In this document: one piece after another, positions 53,622 to 62,496 of the stretch | Position numbering within the stretch: the stretch's first letter is position 1 | Layout of the letters: each line of letters starts with the position of its first letter | Source of the DNA: an uncultured bacterium | Lineage (GTDB): Bacteria > Cyanobacteriota > Vampirovibrionia > Gastranaerophilales > Gastranaerophilaceae | Direction of reading: 5' to 3' | DNA length: 64,000 nt | Assembly: GCA_902777855.1 (NCBI GenBank) | Contig: CACYVN010000006.1 | Span: forward strand, 1 to 64,000 | Position numbers and translations under genes: made by a program | The notes under the pieces: model-generated | What the model was told of the DNA's origin: nothing | Database searches by the model: none | What the model saw: the letters and a program-made list of their open reading frames with translations, nothing else

Positions 53622-56600
53622 ATGTTTATTGAGGGAAGTTTAATATCGGCCAAGACAGATATTTTGATTGATAAATATGCACAGTTTTTAAATAATGGCG
53701 TAAGTGCATCGCAAATTCTTGTGATTGTACAAAATTCTACCCTCAAAAACGAGTTTATAAAAAAAGTTCTTGAAAAACTGAATATTGACTGTATAGAAAA
53801 ACTGCAAGTACATTCATTTTATTCACTGGTATACAACACAGTCAGTGACAACTGGGCATTTTTAGAAGACAGGAATGTGTTTGATAATCCTGTTATTCTG
53901 CCAAATTTATCCGGGTTAGAGGTTTCTCAGTTTATATTAAAAGATATTTTAAAAGAAGTGCCGTTCAAGGGTTACAATTCAAGAATGTCGTTAATTCAGC
54001 AAATTTTCAGACGCTACTCGCTGATTATTCAGAATAATCTTTCGCAGAGTGAAATTGATGAACGTGCAAAGATTCTGAAAGAGGGTTTTAGTGATGAAGC
54101 ATCAATTGCGATTAAAAAACTTTTGCGCAAAACCCTTGAACTCCGTGGATTTGACTATTTAAGGCAATGCCTTTTATTTAATTTTATCTATAAAAATACG
54201 CCTTATTTTAAAGATATAAAATATCTTTTTATTGATGATGCGGATGAATGTACTCCGATTTGTATTGATTTTGTTGAATATTTATCAAAACATTTAACGG
54301 ATTTTTATATTGCAATAGATCCTCTTGGTTCATGCAGATGCGGATATTTGAGTGCTGATAAAAATAATTATGCACGGCTGAAAAAAATTTTTGGTAAATA
54401 TGATGTTGGCGTGGCAGCGCCGATTTACAATACCCTTTACAAAGTCTGCAAAGATGAAAGCAGGTTGGGATTGCTATCCCGATTAGAAACTGTTTCAGAC
54501 AAACTCTTTGCAAATGTTGTAAATGGCGAATTTAACAAGCTTGAGAACTTTTCTTATTCATCATTTTCAAAGCGCGCTCAAATGGCTGAAAGCGTTATAA
54601 ATAAAATTAACAAACTTTTGAAAAACGGCACAAAGCCATACGAAATATCAATTATCAGTCCTGTAATTGATGAAATGCTAAAATTTACCCTCAAAAACAG
54701 TTTAAAAACAGTTAATCTGATGTTTTTAACCGGAAGCGAAAAACTTATTCAAAACAAGTTCGTTCTTGGTGCAATTACTATTCTGAAATTCAACACTGAT
54801 TTGAAAAATACTCTGAGTGAATTTGATATAAGAGTTATTTTGTCGGAATTTTTAAAAATTCCGATTAAATATTGCGGGAAAATTCTCTCACATTTTGAAA
54901 AGACCAAAGAGCTTATCTCGTATGAATTTGAAGATAGTGAATACACCTTAAAATATGGCAAATTTTTGGAATTAATACAAATTTTATCAATTTCGGATAA
55001 AAAAATATCAGAACAAATAGTCGATATTTATGAGGAACTTTTCACTTTCGAAAGATTTGATAAAAATGAAATAAACAAATTCAATTTTTTTATAAAGCAA
55101 ATCAGGGATTTTGAGGATATTTTCGGTGCGGAATTTAACAAACGCAAGACAGATATTATTTTGCAAATTGAAAACTCGGTTATATCGGAAAATCCTTATT
55201 CTGTTCTTGAAATCGAACGGAATGACCTTGTAATTTCCACTCCGCAAAAAATTATTGATAATCATATTAAGACAAAATATCAGTTCTGGCTTGATATTTC
55301 AAGCAGCGAATGGATAAAATCGGATACAGGACCGTTATATAATGCGTGGGTATTTCAAAAAGATTGGGATAAGGACACCTACACTATAGACGATAACATA
55401 AAACTGTCTGCTGACAAAAATGCAAGAGTTTTGCGTAAATTATCACTTTGCGCAAGTGAGCATGTATACTGTTATTCAAGCCTTTTTGATTCAAACGGCG
55501 TCGAAAATTATGGCGGAATTGAAGAATATATAATAACTTCGGATAATGATTTACCTGACGATAATTCTGAACAAGGTTTTAAGGTTATTCCGAGAGCAGA
55601 CCAAAAACCTGTTCTTGATTATGAAAAAGGTTATATGGGGATTTCTGCTGTTCCCGGAGCAGGAAAAACAACTATTTTACTTGCATTGATTATTAAATTA
55701 TTAGAAAAGGGAATAAATCCTGAAAATATTTTCGTTTTGACTTATATGGATTCTGCGGCGAGAAATTTTAGGGAAAGAATCAAAAATGTACGTAAAAATT
55801 CGTCGAGGTTGCCTAATATCAGTACTATTCATGGTCTTGCGCTGAGAATTTTAAAAGAAAACGGCAACTATGAAAAACTCGGTTTGAATGCTGATTTCGA
55901 AATATGTGACGATTCTCAAAGGGGCAGGATTTTAAGAGAAATTTCCCAAAGACTCGGTATAGATAAAAAAGTGGCTGATGAATTTGACAGAGCTATATCG
56001 ACCTTTAAAATGAACGGCGGAATTTTACCTGAAAATATTACAGACTCAAAACTCAGGAAATTTGCCTCTTTTTACAAATTTTATGCTGAAAATCTTAAAA
56101 ACTATAATCTTATAGATTATGATGATATGCTTACAGGTTCTGTCAAATTGTTAGAAGAAAATCCTGATATTCTTGCCTATTATCAAAATATTTGTGAGTT
56201 TTTAATTGAAGATGAGGCACAGGACTCCTCACTTATTCAGCAGAAACTTATTACGCTCTTGGGCGGGAAATACAAAAATATAATAAGGTGCGGAGATGTA
56301 AATCAATCGATTACTGCTACTTTTTCAAACGCTGATGTTGACGGTTTCAGAAAGTTTATAACAGAAAATTACAATGTAAGCATGAATTGCTCTCAAAGAT
56401 GTACCGAAGATGTCTGGGAACTTGCAAACAGACTTGTTACCAATTCATTAGCGAATAAGACAACTGAGAGTGCATTTTTCAAAATGTTTATGCAGCCTGT
56501 TGACGGCAAAAATCCTGTTGAAAGCCATGCTGTTACTTTTGAAATTTTTGATACTTCACAGGAAGAAAAAAGTCAGGTTCTTAAAATTATCAGAGAAACT

Positions 56601-57560
56601 TTATCAAAGCACCCTGATTATACTGTCGGAATTTTGTTAAGAAACAATTATCAGGTTGAAGCATGGCAGAATTTGATTGAAAATGCAGGATTTAAAGTCA
56701 TTACAAGAAATCAGTGTCTTGCGCAGAAATCTATATTCAGGGCAATTTTTGCAGTTATGAAAATTGTTCTTCACCCCTTTGATAATGAAGTTTTGGGGCA
56801 AAATTATGATATTCTGTCCGAAACAGGTCGTTACAAATACGGACTTGGAGAGGAGATTAAAAAGTATGAGAATCCGTTTATACAATTAAATTGTGACAAT
56901 ATAAACAACCAAAGTTTAGAGCAGTTTTACTGGGATGTAAATTATTGGGTTTCGCTTTGTTCACTTCCTCCAAATGAGCTTGTAGTCAAGGTTGCTCAGG
57001 ATTTAGGGCTTTTGAAATCAGAAATTGATAAATCTAATATTCATCTGATTTCAACACTTATAAAAAGAATTTGTATCAGCAATAATTCACTTTCTTATAC
57101 GGTTGAGCGGCTTACAGAGCTTGCTAAACGTCCGAATTTGAGCGGGTTTAAGTTTTTCTCGGAAGAAGATGAGGATGACAAAAAATCACTTCAGGGCAAG
57201 GTTCAAATAATGACAATGCACAAATCTAAAGGTGATGAGTTTAACCTGGTATTTTTGCCTGAAATGAGCGAAAAAAATCTTCCGCTTAAGATTGATTCAA
57301 TAAATCTTAAAAATGCGGATTTTATTGAACAAATCAGATGTTTAAATCCGAATTACAAGAAAAAATCTGATTTTGAACTCAAAAAAGAAATTTTGGAAGA
57401 AAATCTGCGTTTGTTGTATGTTGCGATAACAAGGGCTAAAAACCGTCTTTATATCAGCACAAGTACCAAAGAGCAAACACGTTACGGCAAACTCAAAGAT
57501 TCCGAGCCAAGTGTAGTTTTTGATGAATTGTTAAATAAGGAGGGAATTTATGCACAATAA
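53622..57560 (+). CDS. fused double SF1 helicase, AddAB-like
   Basis: A 1312-residue protein. The first half (1 to about 600) looks like an inactive AddB/RecC-type helicase: its P-loop position reads SLISAKTD, though FIDDADE (Walker B-like) remains. The second half is an active UvrD/AddA-like helicase: AVPGAGKTT (Lys682), STIHGLALRIL, EDEAQD (864-868), CGDVNQSI, MHKSKGDEF and AITRAKNRL (1270 on). It ends without a nuclease domain; that activity is in the next gene, which overlaps by 11 bases. AAGGAG precedes the ATG at 53622. Likely role is DNA double-strand-break processing. Confidence 0.85.
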   Translation: MFIEGSLISAKTDILIDKYAQFLNNGVSASQILVIVQNSTLKNEFIKKVLEKLNIDCIEKLQVHSFYSLVYNTVSDNWAFLEDRNVFDNPVILPNLSGLEVSQFILKDILKEVPFKGYNSRMSLIQQIFRRYSLIIQNNLSQSEIDERAKILKEGFSDEASIAIKKLLRKTLELRGFDYLRQCLLFNFIYKNTPYFKDIKYLFIDDADECTPICIDFVEYLSKHLTDFYIAIDPLGSCRCGYLSADKNNYARLKKIFGKYDVGVAAPIYNTLYKVCKDESRLGLLSRLETVSDKLFANVVNGEFNKLENFSYSSFSKRAQMAESVINKINKLLKNGTKPYEISIISPVIDEMLKFTLKNSLKTVNLMFLTGSEKLIQNKFVLGAITILKFNTDLKNTLSEFDIRVILSEFLKIPIKYCGKILSHFEKTKELISYEFEDSEYTLKYGKFLELIQILSISDKKISEQIVDIYEELFTFERFDKNEINKFNFFIKQIRDFEDIFGAEFNKRKTDIILQIENSVISENPYSVLEIERNDLVISTPQKIIDNHIKTKYQFWLDISSSEWIKSDTGPLYNAWVFQKDWDKDTYTIDDNIKLSADKNARVLRKLSLCASEHVYCYSSLFDSNGVENYGGIEEYIITSDNDLPDDNSEQGFKVIPRADQKPVLDYEKGYMGISAVPGAGKTTILLALIIKLLEKGINPENIFVLTYMDSAARNFRERIKNVRKNSSRLPNISTIHGLALRILKENGNYEKLGLNADFEICDDSQRGRILREISQRLGIDKKVADEFDRAISTFKMNGGILPENITDSKLRKFASFYKFYAENLKNYNLIDYDDMLTGSVKLLEENPDILAYYQNICEFLIEDEAQDSSLIQQKLITLLGGKYKNIIRCGDVNQSITATFSNADVDGFRKFITENYNVSMNCSQRCTEDVWELANRLVTNSLANKTTESAFFKMFMQPVDGKNPVESHAVTFEIFDTSQEEKSQVLKIIRETLSKHPDYTVGILLRNNYQVEAWQNLIENAGFKVITRNQCLAQKSIFRAIFAVMKIVLHPFDNEVLGQNYDILSETGRYKYGLGEEIKKYENPFIQLNCDNINNQSLEQFYWDVNYWVSLCSLPPNELVVKVAQDLGLLKSEIDKSNIHLISTLIKRICISNNSLSYTVERLTELAKRPNLSGFKFFSEEDEDDKKSLQGKVQIMTMHKSKGDEFNLVFLPEMSEKNLPLKIDSINLKNADFIEQIRCLNPNYKKKSDFELKKEILEENLRLLYVAITRAKNRLYISTSTKEQTRYGKLKDSEPSVVFDELLNKEGIYAQ

Positions 57561-58260
57561 TTTCTCTCCGAATATGATTAAAACTTACCAAACATGCCCC
57601 AAAAAGTACTATTTTCAGTATGTTGAAAATATAAATGTACCTAAATCCGCTTTGCCGTTTGAAAAAGGTAAAAAAATTCACGCACTTGCAAATTATTATC
57701 TGCAAAAAATAAAAATAGACCGTATAGAAACTGCTTTAACAAGTGCCGAACGTGAAGTTTGGGAACTTTTAAAACAAAATCCATATTATAATATGGATTA
57801 TGTAAAATCAGAGTTTACTCTGAGTATAAGACTAACCCCTCACCCCATTTCTTTTCCCTTGGGAGAGGGAGCAGTTGCAGGCGAATTTGTGAGCCGTGCA
57901 AATTCGCTTGAAGGTCATTGGATTGGCGGGCGCCTTGATGCGCTTGTGAAAACGGATGAGAATTATTATATCCTTGATTACAAAACAGGTTCAATTCCAA
58001 AAAATCCTGAGTTTGATCCGCAGACGATGATTTATCTTTTGTGTGCCGACAGATATATCAAAGATTATAAATCGCTTTCCTTTGTTTATATTGACTTAAA
58101 AAACAGGCAAAATCATGTTATTGAATTTAAATCCGAACTTAAAACAAAGTATGAGCAGGAATTATATAAAATATGCAATGAAATAACATCAGACAGTTTT
58201 TCCAAGTGTAATCAGGAGTCCTGCAAATACTGTGAATACGGTAAAATCTGCACTTATTAA
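57550..58260 (+). CDS. RecB/Cas4-type Fe-S nuclease, partner of the double helicase
   Basis: A 236-residue PD-(D/E)XK nuclease. QTCPKKYYFQY gives the first Cys, GRLDAL (Asp130) and LDYKTG (Asp143, Lys145) the catalytic centre, and CNQESCKYCEYGKIC the C-terminal cluster Cys, as in AddB and Cas4. Residues about 96-120 (TPHPISFPLGEGAV...RANSL) are encoded by an inserted palindromic repeat lying between beta strands just before the catalytic Asp. The frame remains open. ATG overlaps the helicase gene by 11 bases. Confidence 0.85.
   Translation: MHNNFSPNMIKTYQTCPKKYYFQYVENINVPKSALPFEKGKKIHALANYYLQKIKIDRIETALTSAEREVWELLKQNPYYNMDYVKSEFTLSIRLTPHPISFPLGEGAVAGEFVSRANSLEGHWIGGRLDALVKTDENYYILDYKTGSIPKNPEFDPQTMIYLLCADRYIKDYKSLSFVYIDLKNRQNHVIEFKSELKTKYEQELYKICNEITSDSFSKCNQESCKYCEYGKICTY
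57835..57909 (+). repeat. CCCCTCACCC palindromic repeat inserted in frame
   Basis: About 75 bases (25 codons). CCCCTCACCCCATTT (57836-57850) and TTGGGAGAGGG (57859-57869) match the intergenic copy at 29511-29546; a second hairpin GCGAATTTG/CAAATTCGC follows (57881-57907). Removing it would join SIRL to EGHWIGG, restoring a normal nuclease strand order. Confidence 0.75.
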
Positions 58261-58591
58261 CCTAATGTAAACCATTTGTTACAAATTTACGGAACATGTT
58301 AAAGTTTATGGCTAAATGTGCCGAAAGCATGATTAGCGTAGAAGTTTTATGTCTTTAGAAAGGTAAAAATGAAATACTGTGTAAGAGGTAAATCGCAATA
58401 AGCCGAGAATGGCATTTAAAAATTGATTTTGTAATATTTCTTTACAAATCAAAACATATGATATATCTGGGTTGTAGGTATAAAGTATATAAAAAGTAAA
58501 TATTCAAAGTCAATTTTTGAAATAAGAAAGTGTTTATAAGTTTATAGATGAAGATTGATAAAAAATTCGAATAGAAAGAAAGGACAAAAAC
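58261..58591 (+). other. 331-base leader before the large low-complexity gene
   Basis: No open frame of note. The stretch is AT-rich, with a short TGC-CGAAA-GCA hairpin and AGAGGTAAATCGC, but I cannot match it to a riboswitch. A GAAAGGACA ribosome site ends it. Confidence 0.4.
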
Positions 58592-61378
58592 ATGAGTGTG
58601 AATCCAGTTGATGTGCAAAAGCTGGCAACAACGTATACTACGTTTGAGGCTGCCAAGAAAGCATTACAAAGCGGACAGATTAATACTGAAGCTTTTAATG
58701 CGTTGATTACTTTTAAAAATGCAAGTAATGAGCATGCTGCATTTTACGAGCTTGAATCTGCAGATGTCGGAGATAAAGCAAAATCGGAAGAAGTACGTCA
58801 AAAAAATGAGGGCGCATTAAAGGCACAATTTGCGGCTCTTGATGCAGAATTACAAGCAGCAGGTCATAATCCTGAAAAATTAAGAGCAGCGGCAGATAAA
58901 CTTGACGCATTTTTAAAAGCAAACCCTGATTTTAAACCGGAAGAACAACAGCCGAAAAATCCTAATGATCCGTTGAAGTTCAAAAAAACAAGAACTATTA
59001 ATACAAAATTTTATGATATTGATATTTACGAAAACGGCAGAGCAGTTTACTCTCCGCATGTTCCGACAGAACAAAAGGAAGTAAAATCCAAAAAAGAAAT
59101 TCGTAAAGAAATAAAAGCAAATGCGCGTTATGATGACCCTAACAATCTGATTGACAAAAAGTATAAAGATGAAAACGGTTATGTCAGAGGTACCGACAAT
59201 CTTAAAGGAGCTCGTAAAGAGGTCAAAGAAAAACGTGAAAAAGCAAGTGACGAATTAAAAGATTTTAATAAACAGTATAATGATGCACGCAGAGAATATT
59301 ATAAATTACGTAAAGCAGGAGCTTCAGAAGCAGATTTAAAAGCAGCAGAAGCAAAATATAAAGCTATAGGTAAACAACTCAGTTCAAAAGTAAAAGATGT
59401 TCAGGATGCATCTGAGGCTTATGTAGAAACAAACAGAGCATTAAAAACTGCAAGAGGTAACGGAACAAGAGCACTTTCCCGTAAGGAAAAAGCTATTGCG
59501 GAAACCGAAAATGATGTTGCAGCAAGAAGCCATGTTTACTTTAATAAAGCGGAAGAAAAAGCTGCCGTTAAAGGAAATGGAGCCCTTAAAGGTCATGTAG
59601 GACACCTTGACCAGATGGGAGCAGATGTTCTTACAGATTTACAAATGCTTGCAATGAGAAGATTGGAAGATGCAGGCATTAAACTGAATGAAAAAGGTAC
59701 TGCAGTCGCTGAAAATCAGGAATTTAGTTCTGCTCAGTTAGAATTAGTACAAAAATGGGGTGATATTGTTCAGATTCAGCTCCCTGATCCGTCAGATCCT
59801 CCTGAAGTTGTTGAAGCAAAAACAAGAGCAACTCAAAAAGGTTTAAAAGCAATTGCCGGTATTGGTGACAGTCTTGATCCGACTGAAAAGAATACTCTTA
59901 TTAAAGAATTAAAAACTGTTAACCATGACAGATACGGCAGCCATTTTAAACCGAAAGGTTTCCGTACGGAACTGAACAAGTTGTTTGATACTTACGGTTT
60001 AACTCACGAAAACAGATTAAAATATAAGACAAAAGATATGCTTGCAGGTATGTTAGGCAACGCAGGTCCTGCATTATCAGTAGCTGCACTTGAATACTTC
60101 AAAGAATTGAGTGTAACAGCAAAAGCAATTGCAAAAGCTACAGCTACAGCTACAGCCACTGCAACAGCAACAGCTACGGCTACAGCTACAGCGCATATTG
60201 ACGAAATCAATATCGATAAAGTTGTTGAAGATTTTGCAACTGCAGTGGCACATGCCGAAGCATCAGTTCCAGGATTCAGTATTACATACATAGATCCTGA
60301 TACAATGGAAGAAATCTTAAAACGTGTTGCCGGTCAATATGATGAACAAACAGTTGAAGCTGTAGCACATGCTATTGCAGAAGTTCATTATCATCAGGAT
60401 GCTGTTGATGTAACTCAAACAGCAACTGCAACGGTAACAGAAACTGCAACGGCGTCAAAAACATCAACTGCGGAAAAAACAGTAGAAAAAGTTAAAAATC
60501 ATGACTGGAAAGCCGCACTAAAAGCAGGTGGTCTTGTATTAGGAGTCGGTGCTGTGTATGACTTCTTGCTAAGTAAAGGTAGAGAACGTCATGTTGGAAC
60601 AGATGCAGAAGAATATAAAGATGCACAATTTATTAATATGCACAAAGGCGTAAGTGCAAAAGCTGAAGCACAAAATATTATTCAATTAAAACGTGAATTG
60701 ATTAAAAAAGGATGCCCACCGGCTGAAGCAAATCAGTACATTGTTGATATTTACAGGCAATCAGATGGTGTACAAAATGGTGTAATGACACTTAAAGAAT
60801 TGACAGGTGTAAGAATGGCACTGCAGGATGTCGTAGATAAATACAAACCTGAAGAACCGCCTGCACCTCCGGCACCACCAACTCCGCCAACTCCACCAAC
60901 ACCACCAACACCTCCGACACCAACAGAATGTCCTGTCAATACTTGGAAAGAGTGGTATGATGAGGCAACTCACTGTCATCCGATCAAACTGAGAGTTGTA
61001 AACGGTATGTCACCTGTATATCCGGCAGCAGTAAGATACGGCTACAACGGACCTGACGGTAAACCTGTAACAGATACCAAAATTCTTAACAAAATTCAGG
61101 CTGAATTAAAACGCCTGAGAGGTCAAAGAGCTGGTATTCAGAGTATGCCGGGGCATGGTTCAACAATTTCGGTACCTTTGACATTAACAATTGACGGTAA
61201 AACATATACATTCGATTGTGACAATGCAAAAGCAAGAATTGAAAACAGTCCAAACGGTATTCCAAGAAAAGGCGGTAAAGACATCGCTTACTACAAAATC
61301 AACGGAAGATGTTACAAACAGGATTGTAACGATCCGGTACCGGTTGAAATTCCTGAAAGTGAATTTAATAAACATTAA
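58592..61378 (+). CDS. large low-complexity protein with Thr-Ala and Pro-rich repeats
   Basis: A 928-residue protein of unknown function. Residues 1-110 are Ala-rich helical; 150-320 form charged coiled-coil-like helices; 516-537 are a Thr-Ala dipeptide tract ending in His; 633-655 repeat it more loosely; 673-690 are a weak hydrophobic patch; a loosely EF-hand-like SDGVQNGVMTLKE lies near 730; 753-778 is a proline-rich linker (PPAPPAPPTPPTP); the last 150 residues hold four Cys and beta-type sequence. No signal peptide. Codon use is even, suggesting strong expression. Confidence 0.8.
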   Translation: MSVNPVDVQKLATTYTTFEAAKKALQSGQINTEAFNALITFKNASNEHAAFYELESADVGDKAKSEEVRQKNEGALKAQFAALDAELQAAGHNPEKLRAAADKLDAFLKANPDFKPEEQQPKNPNDPLKFKKTRTINTKFYDIDIYENGRAVYSPHVPTEQKEVKSKKEIRKEIKANARYDDPNNLIDKKYKDENGYVRGTDNLKGARKEVKEKREKASDELKDFNKQYNDARREYYKLRKAGASEADLKAAEAKYKAIGKQLSSKVKDVQDASEAYVETNRALKTARGNGTRALSRKEKAIAETENDVAARSHVYFNKAEEKAAVKGNGALKGHVGHLDQMGADVLTDLQMLAMRRLEDAGIKLNEKGTAVAENQEFSSAQLELVQKWGDIVQIQLPDPSDPPEVVEAKTRATQKGLKAIAGIGDSLDPTEKNTLIKELKTVNHDRYGSHFKPKGFRTELNKLFDTYGLTHENRLKYKTKDMLAGMLGNAGPALSVAALEYFKELSVTAKAIAKATATATATATATATATATAHIDEINIDKVVEDFATAVAHAEASVPGFSITYIDPDTMEEILKRVAGQYDEQTVEAVAHAIAEVHYHQDAVDVTQTATATVTETATASKTSTAEKTVEKVKNHDWKAALKAGGLVLGVGAVYDFLLSKGRERHVGTDAEEYKDAQFINMHKGVSAKAEAQNIIQLKRELIKKGCPPAEANQYIVDIYRQSDGVQNGVMTLKELTGVRMALQDVVDKYKPEEPPAPPAPPTPPTPPTPPTPPTPTECPVNTWKEWYDEATHCHPIKLRVVNGMSPVYPAAVRYGYNGPDGKPVTDTKILNKIQAELKRLRGQRAGIQSMPGHGSTISVPLTLTIDGKTYTFDCDNAKARIENSPNGIPRKGGKDIAYYKINGRCYKQDCNDPVPVEIPESEFNKH

Positions 61379-61407
61379 TAAATACAGGAACAATAATCTT
61401 GAGATAA

Positions 61408-61440
61408 CAAGACCGAAAGATTTAAATCTTTCGGTCTTGT
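61408..61440 (+). terminator. terminator of the large low-complexity gene
   Basis: CAAGACCGAAAGATTT and its exact complement form a 16-bp stem with practically no loop, followed by TTGTTT, 30 bases after the stop. Confidence 0.85.
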
Positions 61441-61459
61441 TGTTTATTTAACTATATTG

Positions 61460-61560
61460 TCATTGTGCGAAAATCTTTGATTTTCGTTACAATCTCATAA
61501 TTCAATAATAGATGTATCAATGAGATTACTACGGCACTTCGTATCTCGTAATGATATTAA
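61460..61560. repeat. CATTACGAGATACGAAG-type repeat and hairpins
   Basis: A CGAAAATC/GATTTTCG hairpin (about 61469-61487) is followed by an element (61519-61554) that on the minus strand reads TCATTACGAGATACGAAG... and ends GTAATCTCATT. It looks like a diverged member of the TCATTGCGAG...GCAATCTC repeats common in bacterial genomes. No gene. Confidence 0.5.
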
Positions 61561-61561
61561 T

Positions 61562-62398
61562 TTACACTTCTCTCACTCCAAAATTTACTGCTTTCAAGTT
61601 ATTTTTAACCCAATAACCTTTTTCTTGTTCAAATTCCCCATCAATCATAAAATAAGTTGAACCGGAGCCTGTCATAACCGATTTTGGGTACTTTTGTTTA
61701 ATATATTGCAGATGCGGATAATCGTCAATTACCGCCCACTCAAGGTCGTTGATGTAATCCTCTCTTGAATTTCTAAACTCGTTCCTTATTAAAAAATTCT
61801 TTTCTTCCCCAGAGGAGATAGAACTTTTTTTCTGAGAAAACTTTGTATATGCCTCTTTTGCACTAATGCCAAGATTTATAGGTTTAATTAAACTTACATT
61901 AAACTCTTCAAATTTAAGCTGAGTAATAATTTCTCCCCTTCCTTGTGCCATAATTCGTCCGCCATGCAGGCAAACGTTCAAATCCGAGCCGAGTTTTGCA
62001 CACATTTGATTTAATTTTTTTGTATCAAAATAAGAAAATATTTTATTTAATCCATACAAAACTCCTGCGCCGTCTGTGCTTCCACCTGCCATTCCTGCAG
62101 CAACAGGTATATTTTTTTCAATATAAATATTTATTTTTTTGTTTTTTATTTCTGCAGTTTCAAGATACAATTTTGCTGCTTTATAAACCAAATTCGTTTC
62201 ATTATAAGGAATTTCGGTGCTATTACCTGATAAAATAATCTCATTTTTATCATTGTTTTCAACATTGATTGTCAAATAATCATATAAACTTATTGTTTGC
62301 ATAACACTTTCTATCGCATGGAACCCATTTTCAAGTTTTCCTGTAATTTTGAGATTCAAATTAATTTTTGCCGGACACTGAATTTTTATTGTTTTCAT
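61562..62398 (-). CDS. ispE: 4-diphosphocytidyl-2-C-methyl-D-erythritol kinase
   Basis: A 278-residue GHMP kinase of the MEP pathway. Motifs: CPAKINLNLKI at the start, PVAAGMAGGSTDGAGVLYGL (ATP loop) and MTGSGSTYF near the C-terminus. The start is taken at 62398; an in-frame ATG at 62407 lies in the 27-bp palindrome (62403-62429). AGGAG sits just beyond that palindrome, so hairpin folding could bring the site closer to the start codon. Confidence 0.95.
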   Translation of the reverse strand: MKTIKIQCPAKINLNLKITGKLENGFHAIESVMQTISLYDYLTINVENNDKNEIILSGNSTEIPYNETNLVYKAAKLYLETAEIKNKKINIYIEKNIPVAAGMAGGSTDGAGVLYGLNKIFSYFDTKKLNQMCAKLGSDLNVCLHGGRIMAQGRGEIITQLKFEEFNVSLIKPINLGISAKEAYTKFSQKKSSISSGEEKNFLIRNEFRNSREDYINDLEWAVIDDYPHLQYIKQKYPKSVMTGSGSTYFMIDGEFEQEKGYWVKNNLKAVNFGVREV

Positions 62399-62402
62399 AT
62401 GT

Positions 62403-62429
62403 GTCATGCTGAACTTGTTTCAGCATCTC
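62403..62429. repeat. 27-bp palindromic repeat, copy 2
   Basis: Same element as 4384-4410, differing only by a compensatory G-C for T-A pair. It lies between the AGGAG and the start of ispE. Confidence 0.85.
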
Positions 62430-62461
62430 CTTAATCTATAATTCTATTACTTGTTTTGTGT

Positions 62462-62488
62462 GAGATCCTGAAATAAATTCAGGATGAC
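62462..62488. repeat. 27-bp palindromic repeat, copy 3
   Basis: Inverted copy (GAGATCCTGAA...TTCAGGATGAC) with a C-G pair at the variable position, 32 bases from copy 2, between mutL and ispE. Confidence 0.85.
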
Positions 62489-62496
62489 AAGAAATA

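Noticed and set aside
57550-58260. Cas4 as a sign of CRISPR
   Set aside because: The nuclease overlaps a helicase gene, and no repeat-spacer array or other cas gene is present anywhere in the window, so it is read as an AddB/RecB-type nuclease.
58261-58591. Riboswitch in the leader of 58592
   Set aside because: I compared it with lysine, c-di-GMP, c-di-AMP and cobalamin cores and found only isolated short matches such as GCCGAAAG.
60130-60195. CRISPR or VNTR in 58592-61378
   Set aside because: It is an in-frame codon repeat for Thr-Ala with synonymous variation, not spaced repeats.
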